A stretch of DNA of 64,000 bases from Chrysomallon squamiferum (GCA_012295275.1 CM022677.1:6702690-6766689); one strand, 5' to 3'; counted from the stretch's first letter, positions 36,501 to 48,661 are shown. The notes: generated by a model not told the origin, from the letters alone. A program made the numbers and translations.

Positions 36501-39343
36501 TGCAGGATGGTACATACCACATTCTGTAATACTAGACAGGATCCACTGAGTTGAACAAACGCTCTGACAGGACACTACATACCAGAGTCTGAAATATAGC
36601 AGGCACGATGCACTGCCTTGAACAAACAGACTGACTTGCAGGATAGTACATATCACATTCTGTAATACTAGACACGATGCACTGCCTTGAACAAACATAC
36701 TCACTGACAGGATAGAACATACCACAGTATGTAATACTAGATACAGTGCATTGCGTTGAACAAACAGACTCACTGACATGGTAGTACATACCAAAGTCTG
36801 TAATATAGTTGACACGATGCACTGCCTTGAACAAACAGACTGGCAGGATAGCACATACTATAATACTAGACACGATGCACTACCTTGAACAAACAAACTC
36901 ACTGACAGGATAGTACATACCACAGTCTGTAGGATAATAGACACGATGCACTGACTTGAACAGACTCACTGACAGGTTAGTACATAGCACAGTCTGTAAT
37001 ATAGTAGACAAGATTCACTGCCTTGAAGAAACAGACTCCCTGGTAGGATAGTACATACCACAATCTGTAATATACTAAACACGACGAATTGCGTTGAGCA
37101 AACAGACCCACTGACAGGTTAGTACATACCACAGTCTGTAATATGGTAGTCACGATGCATTGCCTTGAACAAACAGACTCACTGACAGGTTAGTACATAC
37201 CACAGTCTGTAATATGGTAATCACGATGCACTGCCTTGAACAAACATACTCACTGACAGGGTAGTACATACCAGAGTCTATAATACTAGATACAGTGCAC
37301 TACCTTGTACAAACAGACTCACTGACAGGATAGTACATACCACAGTCTATAATACTAGATACAGTGCACTACCTTGTACAAACAGATTCACTGACAGGGT
37401 AGTACATACCACAGTCTATAATACTAGATACAGTGCACTACCTTGTACAGACTCACTGACAGGGTAGTATATACCACAGTGTGTAATATAATAGACAGGA
37501 TGCACTTCCTTGACCAGACTCACTGACAGGATAGTAGATACCAGTCTGTACGATACTAGGCACGATGCACTGACTTGAACATACTCACTGATAGGATAGT
37601 AAATCCGATAATCTGTAATATACTAGGCACGATGCACTGCCTTGAACAAACAGACTGACTGGCAGGATAGTATATACCACATTCTGTAATACTAGACACG
37701 ATCCACTGACTTGAACAGACTCACTGACAGCATAGTACATACCACAGTCTGTAGTAATACTAGACACGATGCTCTGCCTTGAACAAACAGACTCACTGAC
37801 AGGACAGTACATACCACAATCCGTAGGATACTAGACACGATGCACTGACTTGAACAGACTCACTGACAGCATAGTACATACCACAGTCTGTAGTAATACT
37901 AGACACGATGCACTGCCTTGAACAAACAGACTCACTGACAGGACAGTACATACCACAATCCGTAGGATACTAGACACGATGCACTGACTAGAACAGACTC
38001 TCTGACAGGACAGTACAGACCACAGTCTGAACTAGACACGATACACTGCCTTGAACAAACAGACTGTCTGAAAGGATAGTACATTCCACAGTCTGTAATA
38101 TAGTAGACACGATGCACTGCCTTGAACAAACAGACTCACTGACAGGATAGTACATACCACAGTCTGTAGTATACTAGACATGATGCACTGACTTGAATAT
38201 ACTCACTGACAAGATAGTACATCCCACAATCTGTAATATACTAGGCACGATGCACTGCCTTGAACAAACAGACTCACTGACAGGATAGTACATACCACAG
38301 TCTGTAATACTAGATACTAGACACGATGCTATGTCTTGAACTGACTCACTGACACAATGCTACATACCACACTTTGTAATATAGTAGTCACGATGAACGG
38401 CCTTGAACAAACAGATTGACTTGCAGGATAGTACATACCACATTCTGTAATACTAGACAGGATCCACTGAGTTGAACAAACGCACTGACAGGACATTGCA
38501 TACGAGAGTCTGTAATATAGCAGGCTCGATGCACTGCCTTGAACAAACAGACTGACTGGCAGGATAGTACATACCACATTCTGTAATACTAGACACGATC
38601 CACTGACTTGAACAGACTCACTGACAGCATAGTACATACCACAGTCTGTAGTTATACTAGACACGATGCACTGCCTTGAACAAACAGACTCACTGACAGG
38701 ATAGAACATACCACAGTCTGTAGTATACTAGGCACGATGCACTGCGTTGAACAAACAGACTCACTGACAGGATAGTACATACCACAGTCTGTAGTATACT
38801 AGGCACGATGCACTGCCTTGAACAAACAGACTCACTGACAGGATAGAACATACCACAGTATGTAATACTAGATAGAATGCATTGCGTTGAACAAACAGAC
38901 TCACTGACAGGATAGTACATACCACAGTCTGTAATATACTAGACACGATGCACTGCCTTGAACAAACAGACTCACTGACAGGATAGTACATACCACAGTC
39001 TGTAATATACTAGACACGATGCATTGCCTTGAACAAACAGACTCAATGACATGGTAGTACATACCATAGTCTATAATATAGTTGACACGATGCACTGCCT
39101 TGAACAAACAGACTCACTGGCAGGATAGTACATACCACAGTCTGTAATACTAGATACAGTGCATTGTCTTGAAGAAACAGACTCGCTCACAGGATAGTAC
39201 ATACCATATGTGACATGTTACTATATATCACCGTCTATAATATAGTATTCACGATGCACTGCCTTCAACAAACAGACTCACTGGCAGGATAGTACATACC
39301 ACAGTCTGTAGTATACTAGGTACAGTGCACTGCCTTGAGCAAA
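30505..39343. repeat. 8.8-kb minisatellite of a 71-bp unit with higher-order structure
   Basis: About 124 units of CAGACTCACTGACAGGATAG + TACATACCACAGTCTGTAAT + ATACTAGACACGATGCACTG + CCTTGAACAAA follow each other head to tail. Many lack the AAACA part or carry small indels. Longer blocks repeat: about 32,040-33,720 recurs at 34,540-36,220 (offset 2,499), and about 33,060-34,410 recurs at 36,930-38,280 (offset about 3,870). The minus strand of the consensus has no stop in any frame, so long open frames of the YYPVSESVCSRQC type appear throughout. They are a product of the repeat and have no gene features. Confidence 0.98.
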
Positions 39344-39420
39344 CAGTCATCCATATTGAATTGTGGGCGGGAGTGGGTGAATAGTAAAGATATAAAATCA
39401 CAGTAGTTACACCTTTCATC

Positions 39421-39720
39421 TTCAAATTCCAAAATAATTTCATTAAGAAATTACATAAGAACCTTACCAAACTCAGAATCAGCTAGTCAACTAACCTAAA
39501 CTCAGTCAAATTCAAACACAAACTAAGCACTACTCCAAACTGTAGCTATGGAATTTCTAAAACCATGAAACATTACTTATTTCTATGTCCACATTTTTCC
39601 AGTGAACAGATTTGCTCATAGTTCAATAATCTCGATGTATTGGCTTACCTTATTTTGCCATCTAAAATGAAATACAAAAATTCTTTATTAATTAAAATAG
39701 CCAGAAAAAGTGAGTCCTAG
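39421..39720 (+). pseudogene. LINE reverse-transcriptase C-terminal tail
   Basis: In one frame the sequence reads HKNLTKLRIS, STNLNSVKFKHKLSTTPNCS and YGISKTMKHYLFLCPHF, with TAG stops at 39,484 and 39,619, and a coding-like tail to 39,718. This is the end of the ORF2 protein of jockey/CR1-like non-LTR retrotransposons: LR....S.LN.HKF.H....(P)C.CG...T..HYLF.CP.F. The stops and the lack of the polymerase domain show an old 5'-truncated copy, as expected for LINE insertions. It begins less than 80 bases after the last minisatellite unit. Confidence 0.75.
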
Positions 39721-39789
39721 TTATTCAAATCAGCTGGTAATACATTTTCAAACAAACTGTTGTTTGTTTTGTTTTTTTAATTCCGAGTA

Positions 39790-40075
39790 AGTAACCATAC
39801 TGGAATTGAAAAGAAAAACAATATCAAATACAAGGTTATAGAGTTATCTCCCATGATAACTTGTTCCGTTAACCAACCGATCATTCTTTAACCTGACTGT
39901 GTAAAAGTTCGCTAGATTTGTTCGTTGGCTTCACTTTAGCGAACTAATACTTGAATTAGTAAGGAAAAACAATAGCAAACTCTTGCTGATAGTTATCGCC
40001 TGTGATAAACTGTTTTGTTAACCAACCGATAACTCTATAACTCTGGCTTCACTTTAGCATTAATGTGTTGTTGTT
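39790..40075. repeat. Two-copy tandem repeat of about 155 bp
   Basis: GAAAAACAATA(T/G)CAAA, an AGTTATC(T/G)CC(C/T)ATGATAA-like block, and GTTAACCAACCGAT recur at about 155 bases. Each copy is followed by a GGCTTCACTTTAGC line. AGTTATCTCCC is the reverse of the GGGAGATAACT motif seen elsewhere. Non-coding. Confidence 0.65.
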
Positions 40076-40234
40076 GTTTTTTTGCACGACTAATGCATAG
40101 TGTTTTTAACATCCCAGTCGCCTAAACGGAACTTTGGTCACCTATTGGATTCAAAAGATATAGCTCTACATGTAACACAAGCGACATATAGCATAGACCC
40201 CACTGTAATAGCCGCAACCCAGCACTAAATCTTC

Positions 40235-40566
40235 CTAAACATCTCCTCGATAATGAGAACCGTAAGTGAGAATGTTCATCCAGTGATCACTTCTCTCCTT
40301 CCATTTACTTGTTGTCCTTTTATTGAGACAGACCGGATGACAGACATCATCACAAGATGTAAATGCTGCTCCTGTATGACGCTCATCTAGGTCACGAGCT
40401 GGTCAGCATAGTAATCCTCATGACCTACCCCTCTCTGCAGTTGTTCTGAAAAGTAAGTCAGAAACTGTTTCTGAAAACTCTCCTCAAACTGTTTGAGATT
40501 TTGCTCAAGTACTTTTGACTCAGTTGCTGCTGCAGGGTAACAGAGGCAGTTCGTTACTGAGGACAG
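40235..40566 (-). pseudogene. Unidentified minus-strand coding relic with one frameshift
   Basis: Reading on the minus strand, one frame is open from 40,566 to 40,387 and contains an amphipathic, coiled-coil-like stretch (SKVLEQNLKQFEESFQKQFL) followed by GHEDYYADQLV. A second frame, open from 40,402 to a TAG at 40,235, follows with DLDERHTGAAFTSCDDVCHP and then KRTTSKWKERSDHWMNILTY. The two overlap by only 16 bases, so a one-base shift near 40,390-40,400 probably separates parts of a single protein. The region is GC-richer than its flanks. I do not recognise it; a transposon-borne gene is as likely as a host exon. Confidence 0.4.
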
Positions 40567-40664
40567 TCACATGTTCTGCGTGTGTGTGTGTGAGACAGAG
40601 ACGTCACAGATTTTATTACATAATACAAATTATTATTAAATGTTTTTTTATTATTATTAAATGT

Positions 40665-40862
40665 TTCACGTAAGAGACATAACTCTAATCTATGTTTGTG
40701 AACACATATCACTAAAGGGAAATAATTATAATCGATGTAATTTTTACTTTGCTTAGTGAGTACATCTCACCTAAGGGACATATCTCTAAACTATGTTTGT
40801 GAACACATATCACTAAAGGGAGATAACTATAATCGATGTAATTTTTACTTGACGGAGTAAAC
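40665..40862 (+). repeat. Two tandem units of the GGGAGATAACTC family (about 118 bp)
   Basis: Each unit carries GGGACATA(A/T)CTCTAA, CTATGTTTGTGAACACATAT, CACTAAAGGGA(A/G)ATAA and AATCGATGTAATTTTTACTT. The same units recur in 62,170-62,560 and 63,000-63,100. I know GGGAGATAACTC as a motif abundant in molluscan genomes. Confidence 0.85.
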
Positions 40863-41350
40863 TCCCCCCACTACCGGTGATACGTCAAGGCTTTTTATAT
40901 ATACATTATATATATATTACTATTATTGTTATTGGTAGTAGTAGTAGTAGTATTAGTAGTAGTAGTAGTTGTAGTAGTTGTAGTAGTAGTATCTCTATTT
41001 GTGCATTCTTAATTTATTTCACATATTTAAAATGTTTCTTTATTAAAAGCTTAATATGTTTTCATTCATGCTATTCAGAGTAAAAATAAGGTCAAGAAAT
41101 TCCGTTTTGATACGTGAAAATTTCTATATTTTATTTATCATTATTAGAGAAAGAGAGATTTGGATTTCTGTAAGTTTGAATGGTTTCATAAAAATTTAAT
41201 TTCTCTGTAAAAATGTAGTATGAACAATTTCAAATACACATAAATACTGTTTTTCAGCCTTTTCATACTGACACGTTATTTAACTTTCACAAATATAATG
41301 ATTTCTAGAGCGTAAAATTGTTAATTTTGTGTTGAGAGAAGAGAGCGAAT

Positions 41351-41604
<254 letters not shown>

Positions 41605-41621
41605 GACAGAGAGGAGGAGAG

Positions 41622-41790
41622 TAACCATTAACCAAATACTAACATTTAACAAACCATTAACAAAATACTAACCATTAACCAAATATTAGCCATTATCTAA
41701 AAACTAACCGTTAACCAAATACTAACCATTAACCAAGTACTAACCATTAACAAGATACTAACCGTTAACAAAATACTAGCCATTACTAAC
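41622..41790. repeat. 18-19-bp minisatellite (ACTAACCATTAACCAAAT)
   Basis: Nine or so imperfect units of ACTAACCATTAACCAAAT with variants (AACATTTAACAA, CCGTTAACC). A shorter version with about three units is at 19,335-19,405 in the paralogous block, so this array has expanded or shrunk since the duplication. Confidence 0.88.
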
Positions 41791-42170
41791 ATCCCCTACG
41801 TGTACTGAACCTCACAGAGTTGTAGGTGTGGCAACATCTCCAAAGGGAATGGCTAATTAGTACATTAATATTATATTAGATAGACAGACAGATAGATAGA
41901 CTACATACAGAGATAGTTACTGACGATAGATGAACAACTGGATACATAGGGTATTGCTACTTTTTTCCTATTTCGAATACAGTGCCATTAATTTAAAAGC
42001 CCTTTCTATATAGAGAAAGACAGACAGGCCAACAGAAGTGTATGTACTTATGACATATAAATATCTCCCTCTGGCTTTCTTACTCTCTCTCTCACTCTCC
42101 GGATTACTCTAATCAGATGGATTATTTTATTTTACCAGATATTATGTGATAATTAAGTATTATAGGTTCT

Positions 42171-42790
42171 GTGATTAATGTGCTCTTTAATGGAAAATAT
42201 TATAGACACTTCTTGGCCCCCATATTTGGTGATGAAATCAATGGTTTGGGCATTGATGTAGTCTATTCTGAGTTTTATTTAAGTTTTTTGAAACAGTTGA
42301 AAGTCCACGGTTCATCTGGTGAGGCACGTTGTCAAACTTCAAATAAAATCAAAAGGATGAGGTATGCCGAGGCATTGTCAGAGGAAGAAAGTGTCAAGAG
42401 GTACGAAGAAGAGTTGGCAGAGAAGAAGAAGAAGGAGGAAGAAAAGGGAAGGAAAGCAAATGTTTTAGAGGCAAAATTACAACAAAAAAAAACGAATAGA
42501 AGATATCAAAGTCAAAACGGCAGTTCAATTTGAATGCTACAGCAGAACCGGTGGATGCAGCCAAAGAAAACGTTGATGGTGAGTCTGAACTAGAAGACAG
42601 AGATGTAGTAGATACACAAGACAAATGTGAATTCTGTGGCAGAGTTGATGATGGAATGAATTCTGATGAGTTCATAGGATGTGAGGGGTGCCCAAATTGG
42701 TATTGTCTTGATTCTTGAAATCTTGAAATCCCAGCTGGTGCAGACTTTAAAGATATTGTATTCTTGTGTGATATTTGTCAAGGAGTTTAG
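42171..42790 (+). pseudogene. Relic of a coding exon with charged helix and PHD-like zinc-finger tail (transposase-like)
   Basis: The first open frame (to 42,533) has a charged helix (EELAEKKKKEEEKGRKANVL). A second frame then reads EPVDAAKENVDGESELEDRD, followed by a zinc-binding pattern: CEFCGRV, then IGCEGCPNWYC, an in-frame TGA at 42,716-42,718, and after it LEIPAGADFKDIVFLCDICQ. The spacing C-x2-C ... C-x2-C-x3-WYC ... C-x2-C resembles a PHD finger. A lysine/glutamate helix followed by a C..C...W..C..C..W(Y/F)H finger is also the usual tail of pogo-type transposases. TCTTGAAATCTTGAAAT at the stop is an 8-base tandem duplication. The shift and stop mark a pseudogene. Confidence 0.5.
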
Positions 42791-43332
42791 TTTATTTTCA
42801 GTTTTCAGTTTGACTTGTATTATGATTAGGACTAATTATTTTAAATAATATTAATATGTTGTTGTTTTTATCGTTAATATCGTTATATCAGTATTACGGT
42901 CATCATTATAAAGAAAGAAACAATTATAAACAAATAAACAGATAGAGAGATAGACACATACACAGACACAGACACACACACATAGAAAAGAAATAGTTTG
43001 GTATACGTGTTTGTCTTAGAGGATAGTTCATATCAGTGAGAGGTTGTTTATGTATATAGTTAAATAACAGACAGATATATGCATTGATGGACATAGAGAT
43101 AGATAGACATTTTACATTTCATAGGCAAATGAACTTGTAAGAAAATGTTTGTACATGCATTATTATATAATATCACATTAACCTCGCTTTTAACAACTTT
43201 TCTTTTATTCGTCATTTTAATTATTCAGTTCAGTTTTGGGTTTTTCTATCTGTCTGTGTGTCTGTATGTGTGTCTCACTCTCCATCTATTTGTCTGTCTA
43301 TCTATCTATCCACCTACTTATCTAACTTTCAG

Positions 43333-43464
43333 ATTACAGTGATAAGTGCAGGTGTCGCTGTAATTAAAACTTCAGTAAAAGAAATGATAAACACTGCAGA
43401 AAACATTGATAATAAAGCAGCGATGATATTTTATCTGACTGGGAGAGGTTCTGTGTATGCCTAA
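43333..43464 (+). CDS. Possible terminal exon, unknown protein
   Basis: A good acceptor (TCTAACTTTCAG) is followed by 43 open codons, ITVISAGVAVIKTSVKEMIN ... FYLTGRGSVYA, and a TAA. An AATAAA-type signal follows within 40 bases. The sequence is more balanced than its flanks but I do not recognise it and cannot place an upstream exon. Confidence 0.3.
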   Translation: MTVISAGVAVIKTSVKEMINTAENIDNKAAMIFYLTGRGSVYA

Positions 43465-43469
43465 AATAC

Positions 43470-44876
43470 TGAAGGATCTTAGATATTAATATTAACATTA
43501 ATAAATGTATTTATGTATTTATTTGTCCCTGTAAACGGCAACTGAAATTTCCTTTGTATTGCAGTAATGAAAAAAATTGTTGTTGTTATTATGATGAACG
43601 CTGTTTACCATATATAATGGAACTGAACGACAATATTTACAGTTTATTTGCTTCAACCAGACCTGTTTATACTAATACATACAAATTCAGCGAAAGAACC
43701 GTAATATTTTACATTTACATATAGCTCTCTAGATTATATCTAGTTGAATATTAATTGTCTAATTTTCAATTTAATTTTTAGGGGAGATAATAGAATTTCA
43801 CTTTCTACAGTTAATTAAGAATTAATCTGTAACAGCGCAGTATATTTACAGAACTTGTGTTATAATAAACAAGATTCATCTCGCGCATCCTCGCCTTTTC
43901 ACTTTACTTTTAATAATAAAAACGTCTATTAATGTTTCTCTATATTCTAAACTTTTCTAGTATTTAAGAAAGATGAACTTGCAAATATCAATAACATGGT
44001 GAAGTTCATTCATCTTAATCTAGCCTCTCACCTCTCAACTGCAATTCTACTATCTTAATAAAAAAAATAAAAAAAACAGAATTATTCGCATTATTAAACG
44101 TTGATTCATTATTGAACTTGTTAGATACGTTATACCTGTTAATGAAAAATTAAGCTTATTATTTATTTATTTATTTATTTATTTATTATGCAAAATAAAA
44201 TTATCTAATATTGTTAATGAAAAACAATAATACCTCTATTTATCAATACACTGTGTTTTCAATATATAATATTACCGCTACGCCTCTGTTAAAAACATAA
44301 AATACTGATGACTTATTTTCATAACGCCGTGTGAAATGACTCCTACTTAGCTGTTCTGTGAAACAAGTTCTGTTAATAAAAATCGCATTAGTATGGAAGC
44401 GTTCTCGATATTCTAATATAATTCTACTGTTGTTTATAAAAACACGCTAATCTGGAAGCCCAATCTACTTTTCTGAATGGTCACTGTGTTTTCGCAGTAA
44501 AATTACACCTGTAATGTTTACTATAATGCTACAGTACACACATAAAACAAGAACAACAACGACAACGACAACAACAATAGTAATGTAAAGAAAAGAACAT
44601 TTTAATCTTTATTCGATTTCTTTACTTCTCAATATCCGTAAGACTTCAAACGTTAACATCATCGCTCCAGTCTGGATGTCAGTATATTTTATGACGTAGC
44701 TATAGCTTCACACAGACAAGTACACTGGAGATATCCACTTTTCAATCCTGTTCATTGACAAACAGAAAATGATGTTGTATTTTTGTATTTATTTATATTT
44801 TTGTTTACATAAAAATAAAAAGGTGAAAATGAGCCAGACATTTATTTGAGAAGCTCAATGAAGAATAATAATAATA

Positions 44877-44930
<54 letters not shown>

Positions 44931-44955
44931 TAAAAATAATAATAATAATAATAAT

Positions 44956-45041
<86 letters not shown>

Positions 45042-45300
45042 AAAATTATGGCTTACATTTATTATAAGTTATTATGTATAAAATGTCACATTTTTCTACA
45101 GTTAAAACTAAATCTTTGAAACTGTGAATTGAAAAAAAAAATAAAACATAAAATGCTGCAGGGAAATAGAGAGTTATGTACCCTTTTTTGAACAGTAGCT
45201 GACGAGTTGATAGATGGCTTATATTCTACTGGAATAATTTAGAAACTGAGAAATATAGATTACCAGATTCATGTTTTCAATACATATTATTACCGCTACG
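43470..45300. repeat. Non-coding stretch with a direct repeat and an A+T simple tract
   Basis: The block 44,258-44,420 (TTACCGCTACGCCTCTGTTA, TTATTTTCATAACG, TGAAACA) is repeated at 45,277-45,425. Between them, 44,869-45,042 is an (AAT)n and (AAAT)n array. I see no gene from 43,470 to 45,300. Confidence 0.8.
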
Positions 45301-45769
45301 CCTCTGTTAACAAACATAAAACATGTAACATAAATAGTGATGGCGGTTCTTATTTTCATAACGTCGTGTAAAATTACTCGTACTTAGCTTTTCAGTGAAA
45401 CATGTGTTAATAGTAAAATCACACCAGTAATGTTTGGGATCGAATACTGTTTTTTCGTGGGGTGTTTTTCGTTTTTTTTTTCTCTTCCTGACAGAAGTAG
45501 TAATAGAAGAAAGTATCATTTTTAAATTCCTGGCAAAGCGTTGGGTATATTTTAGAAATATACTTTTTCTAAGCTGGTGTCAGTGAGGTGGAGAAAGATG
45601 AAGGTGAATTTCATTAATTACACCACAGATTGTGCTTTTAATTAGTGTTCTGGTAATTAATATTTATTAAGTATATTTTAAGAAATGTGTTACTTTTCGT
45701 CCTGTACAACGGCGAGTGTTTTGTGAAGAAACGTTTGGGTGAAACTTGTGAAGACAAGTCGGACTGTAC

Positions 45770-46711
45770 AGACGTGTAGCTGACTGTCTGGATAACACGT
45801 GTTTCATTAAAAAAAATCCTTTTGCCAGTTTTTTCTTCCAAAATCAGTGTCGAGTCATGATAAAAATCGTATTGGAGTAATTACTGAAACACGAAATTTT
45901 GACGTACAATGTATTTTTCTAGATATAATTTGTGACACTGGACAGAGTTTATGTTCTATAAACAAATAAGATTTCAGATCTCTATGAATAAACTGAGGTT
46001 CAGTCAAAAATATCATGATCTAGTGTAATGAATATATGCCTGAAATAATCATTTTATTTCTTTTTTGACTTTTTTCTTTTTCCCTTGTTTCAGTAGTCTT
46101 TCTTAATTATTATTTTATTTATCATTTTAATTAGTATTATTGTAGTTTTTGTTGTGTTTACAAAAATAATTAAATAAATCAGTTCAGACTGATATTTTAA
46201 AAGTTTCTGGTGAGATTTTATTGATAACCGGAGAAGAAACATTAAGATGTACTTGATAGTAAAGATGTTATTGTTATATTTTAATCGGATGAAACAAACG
46301 ATATATTTCTTCTAGCTAACTAAAAATATCCTCGTATCTCATCAAACACCAGTTCAGGAGGACAGGCATGTTTTCTATGATGTAACTTACTAACTTTGTA
46401 AGATTTCTCCTAGTAGAATAAAATGTAACTAAGTGAAATTATCTGTATTTTTTTTTATATTCATTTCAAAATGTTCACCTTTTCCTCTATTTTTTATTTA
46501 ACATTATCTTTTTTTTTTTTTATTTAACCTTTTTATTTTCATAAATGATAGAAAATTAATTGCAAAAGTAATTTAAAATAATTAATTTTAAAAAACAATG
46601 ACATTTAAAATGAAGTTTTATAGGAGATACACAGAAAGTATATAAACTGTTAGGGAGATGTACATAAAGAAATTGTTGAAGTTGTATAGAAATATTGGAT
46701 TGGTAGAGAAA

Positions 46712-46759
<48 letters not shown>

Positions 46760-47234
46760 AAGGAAATTTGTGTTTTGTATGTTTCCAGAGGAGAAATAGA
46801 TGCAGACATAGAGAGACAGATGTGAATGTGAAAGGATGAGTTGGTACATACATGTTATCTGTGAGAAAGAGTTAATGTGTTCATTGTCAAATAAACTGCT
46901 GCATGTGAAAGACAGTGTCCTTGTTTATGTAAAAATAAATACAAGTTCCAAGTGTTTTGTTTGTTGTTATCTTTCACAAAAAAACACAGAAAAAAATGAT
47001 ATAAAAATAGAGATAAAAAACAGAATTATTAATTGGATTATTTTAATGATTTATTATTATATTATTGTCCCGATTTTAAATTGTTGTATTAACATTGAAA
47101 GATACTTGAAAATAGCTGAAATTAATCAGATTAAAAAAATAATTTTAGCACAATTAAAACCAAGTATTTTTTAAAACAGATTTGCAGTAATTTTTATTTT
47201 AAAGAAAATGAAAATGAAATTATCTATGTCTATC

Positions 47235-47270
<36 letters not shown>

Positions 47271-47420
47271 TTTAAAAAAATTTAAAAAATTTAAAATTTA
47301 ATTTGTTTGATGGCTTCATTATGACAATCTATGACATCAAATAAAAGTGAAATGGGTTCATGATAAAAAATCTTAAAGACATATGTCACATTAATTCATT
47401 ATTATAATGCATTGTTAGAA
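45770..47420 (+). repeat. Duplicate of 20,090-22,020 with swapped block order
   Basis: The 45.8-46.4 kb part matches 21.5-22.0 kb and the 46.6-47.4 kb part matches 20.1-20.9 kb, both direct. A pure GT run (46,713-46,756) replaces the imperfect GT tract of the left copy. No gene. Confidence 0.9.
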
Positions 47421-47924
47421 AAGCTCGAGATTTATAGTGTATATAGAAAAATTCATTGTTTTTACTCAAGGGACAAATCGAAAAAAAAAGTTTTCTGCAA
47501 AATAGGAATTTTACAGTAATTAATTAAGAAATAATAACAAACAAACCAGCTTTAATTTTCGTTCTGGTTGGAAACATATTAAATACAAAATTGTACTTAA
47601 TTTTTTAAAGAGATTAATATTATTTTTTTTTTTTTTTATTTATTTATTTTTTTTTTTTTTAAAGATTCCTTATTGAAATAATTCTAAAATGGGAAAGGCA
47701 AATTATAAAAACTGGCAGAAATGTCTAAACAAAAATAACTGAATATTTAAGTTTTATTATCTAGACAGGTTTTTAAGTAATTTCAACTTGAAGATCATCA
47801 TGTTTCTTCTAATTAAAAACAGCAAAGTCATGGTTAATGCAATCAAAAGTTCAATTTAATTAACAGTTTACATTAAAAATATATTATTATTTTTTTTTTT
47901 TTTATTAAAAAATTCAAATTACCT

Positions 47925-48335
47925 CTAATTAGTAAATTATATTTACACTAATTATATTTACACTAATTACCCACAACAAACCCTTGATTTAGCCCTGTTT
48001 TAAATACTATAAAGAAAAACAAATTATTTGGGTTTTTTACGCAAAGTTATAATTACCCCTAATTACATAATATTCAATTATATTTACATTAATTACTCCT
48101 AAACCGTTGATTTCCCCTGATTTAAATAATATAAAGAAAAAATGGATTTTGTTTTTATAAAAAATTCTAGATTTCATTTTTTTTTTTATAAAAAATCTAA
48201 TTACCCCTAATTAAATATTTTTAGAAATATGTACACAATGATTACATAATTTTAAATATATTTAAACTCATTTTTTACCCCTGCAAAACCTTGAATTTCC
48301 CCTGAATTAAATAATATAAAAATAAGATCATTATA
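47925..48335. repeat. Degenerate tandem repeat of about 130 bp, three units
   Basis: Three units share AATTACC(C/T)CTAATTA, ATATTTACA(C/T)TAATTAC, CCTTGATTT(A/C)(G/C)CCCTG and TTAAATA(A/C)TATAAA. AT-rich and non-coding. Poly(T) tracts lie on either side. The stretch 47,420-47,925 shows no gene. Confidence 0.75.
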
Positions 48336-48508
48336 AAAATTAACACCTCTATGCACTATCACATTAATTTTAGCTTATTTAGAATAACCAAGCACGTATC
48401 AGTGATAAAAACAGAGCAAGCTGCTGTGAAGTACAATGTGTACACTGGATGTTCTGATCACATTGACAATGCAGTCTCTTGGAGATCACTGAATGTTCAA
48501 AATTCAAA

Positions 48509-48661
48509 TTACATTTCAGACAGATTTTCTCTTGAAAGTGTTGAGCTTTCTCTGGACAGGGAAGACTGTGATGTAAAAGCATTCTGGTGCTCTAGTGAAC
48601 CTTTTCTGAAAATGTGTCTTACAACATTTTCAACTGAAGTGCTGGCTGAGGCAGCTTGAAT
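48509..48661 (-). CDS. Probable last exon of the minus-strand LRR gene
   Basis: On the minus strand, acceptor GACAACAG is followed in phase 0 by 50 codons and TAA: IQAASASTSVENVVRHIFRK, then a serine-rich tail (SQSSLSRESSTLSRENLSEM). The composition is typical of a disordered C-terminus after a repeat domain. The phase fits the donor proposed for the exon at 49,482-49,683. The opposite strand is also open here for 102 codons, but that reading lacks splice borders or recognisable motifs. Confidence 0.5.
   Translation of the reverse strand: MQAASASTSVENVVRHIFRKGSLEHQNAFTSQSSLSRESSTLSRENLSEM

Noticed and set aside
30533-39107. Many minus-strand open frames of 60-147 codons with YYPVSESVCSRQC-like repeats
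   Set aside because: They follow the 71-bp repeat in all three frames, have no consistent start, end or splice borders and appear wherever the array is long enough.
30505-39343. CRISPR-like array because of regular repeats
   Set aside because: Units are contiguous with no unique spacers and the genome is eukaryotic.
45638-45841. Minus-strand frame containing FNETRVIQTVSYT, also seen near 21,530
   Set aside because: The shared stretch is only about 13 codons within a duplicated non-coding block; the left copy stops directly afterwards.
48351-48659. Plus-strand open frame of 102 codons
   Set aside because: It lies opposite the better-bordered minus-strand last exon of the LRR gene, shows no motif and no plus-strand neighbours.
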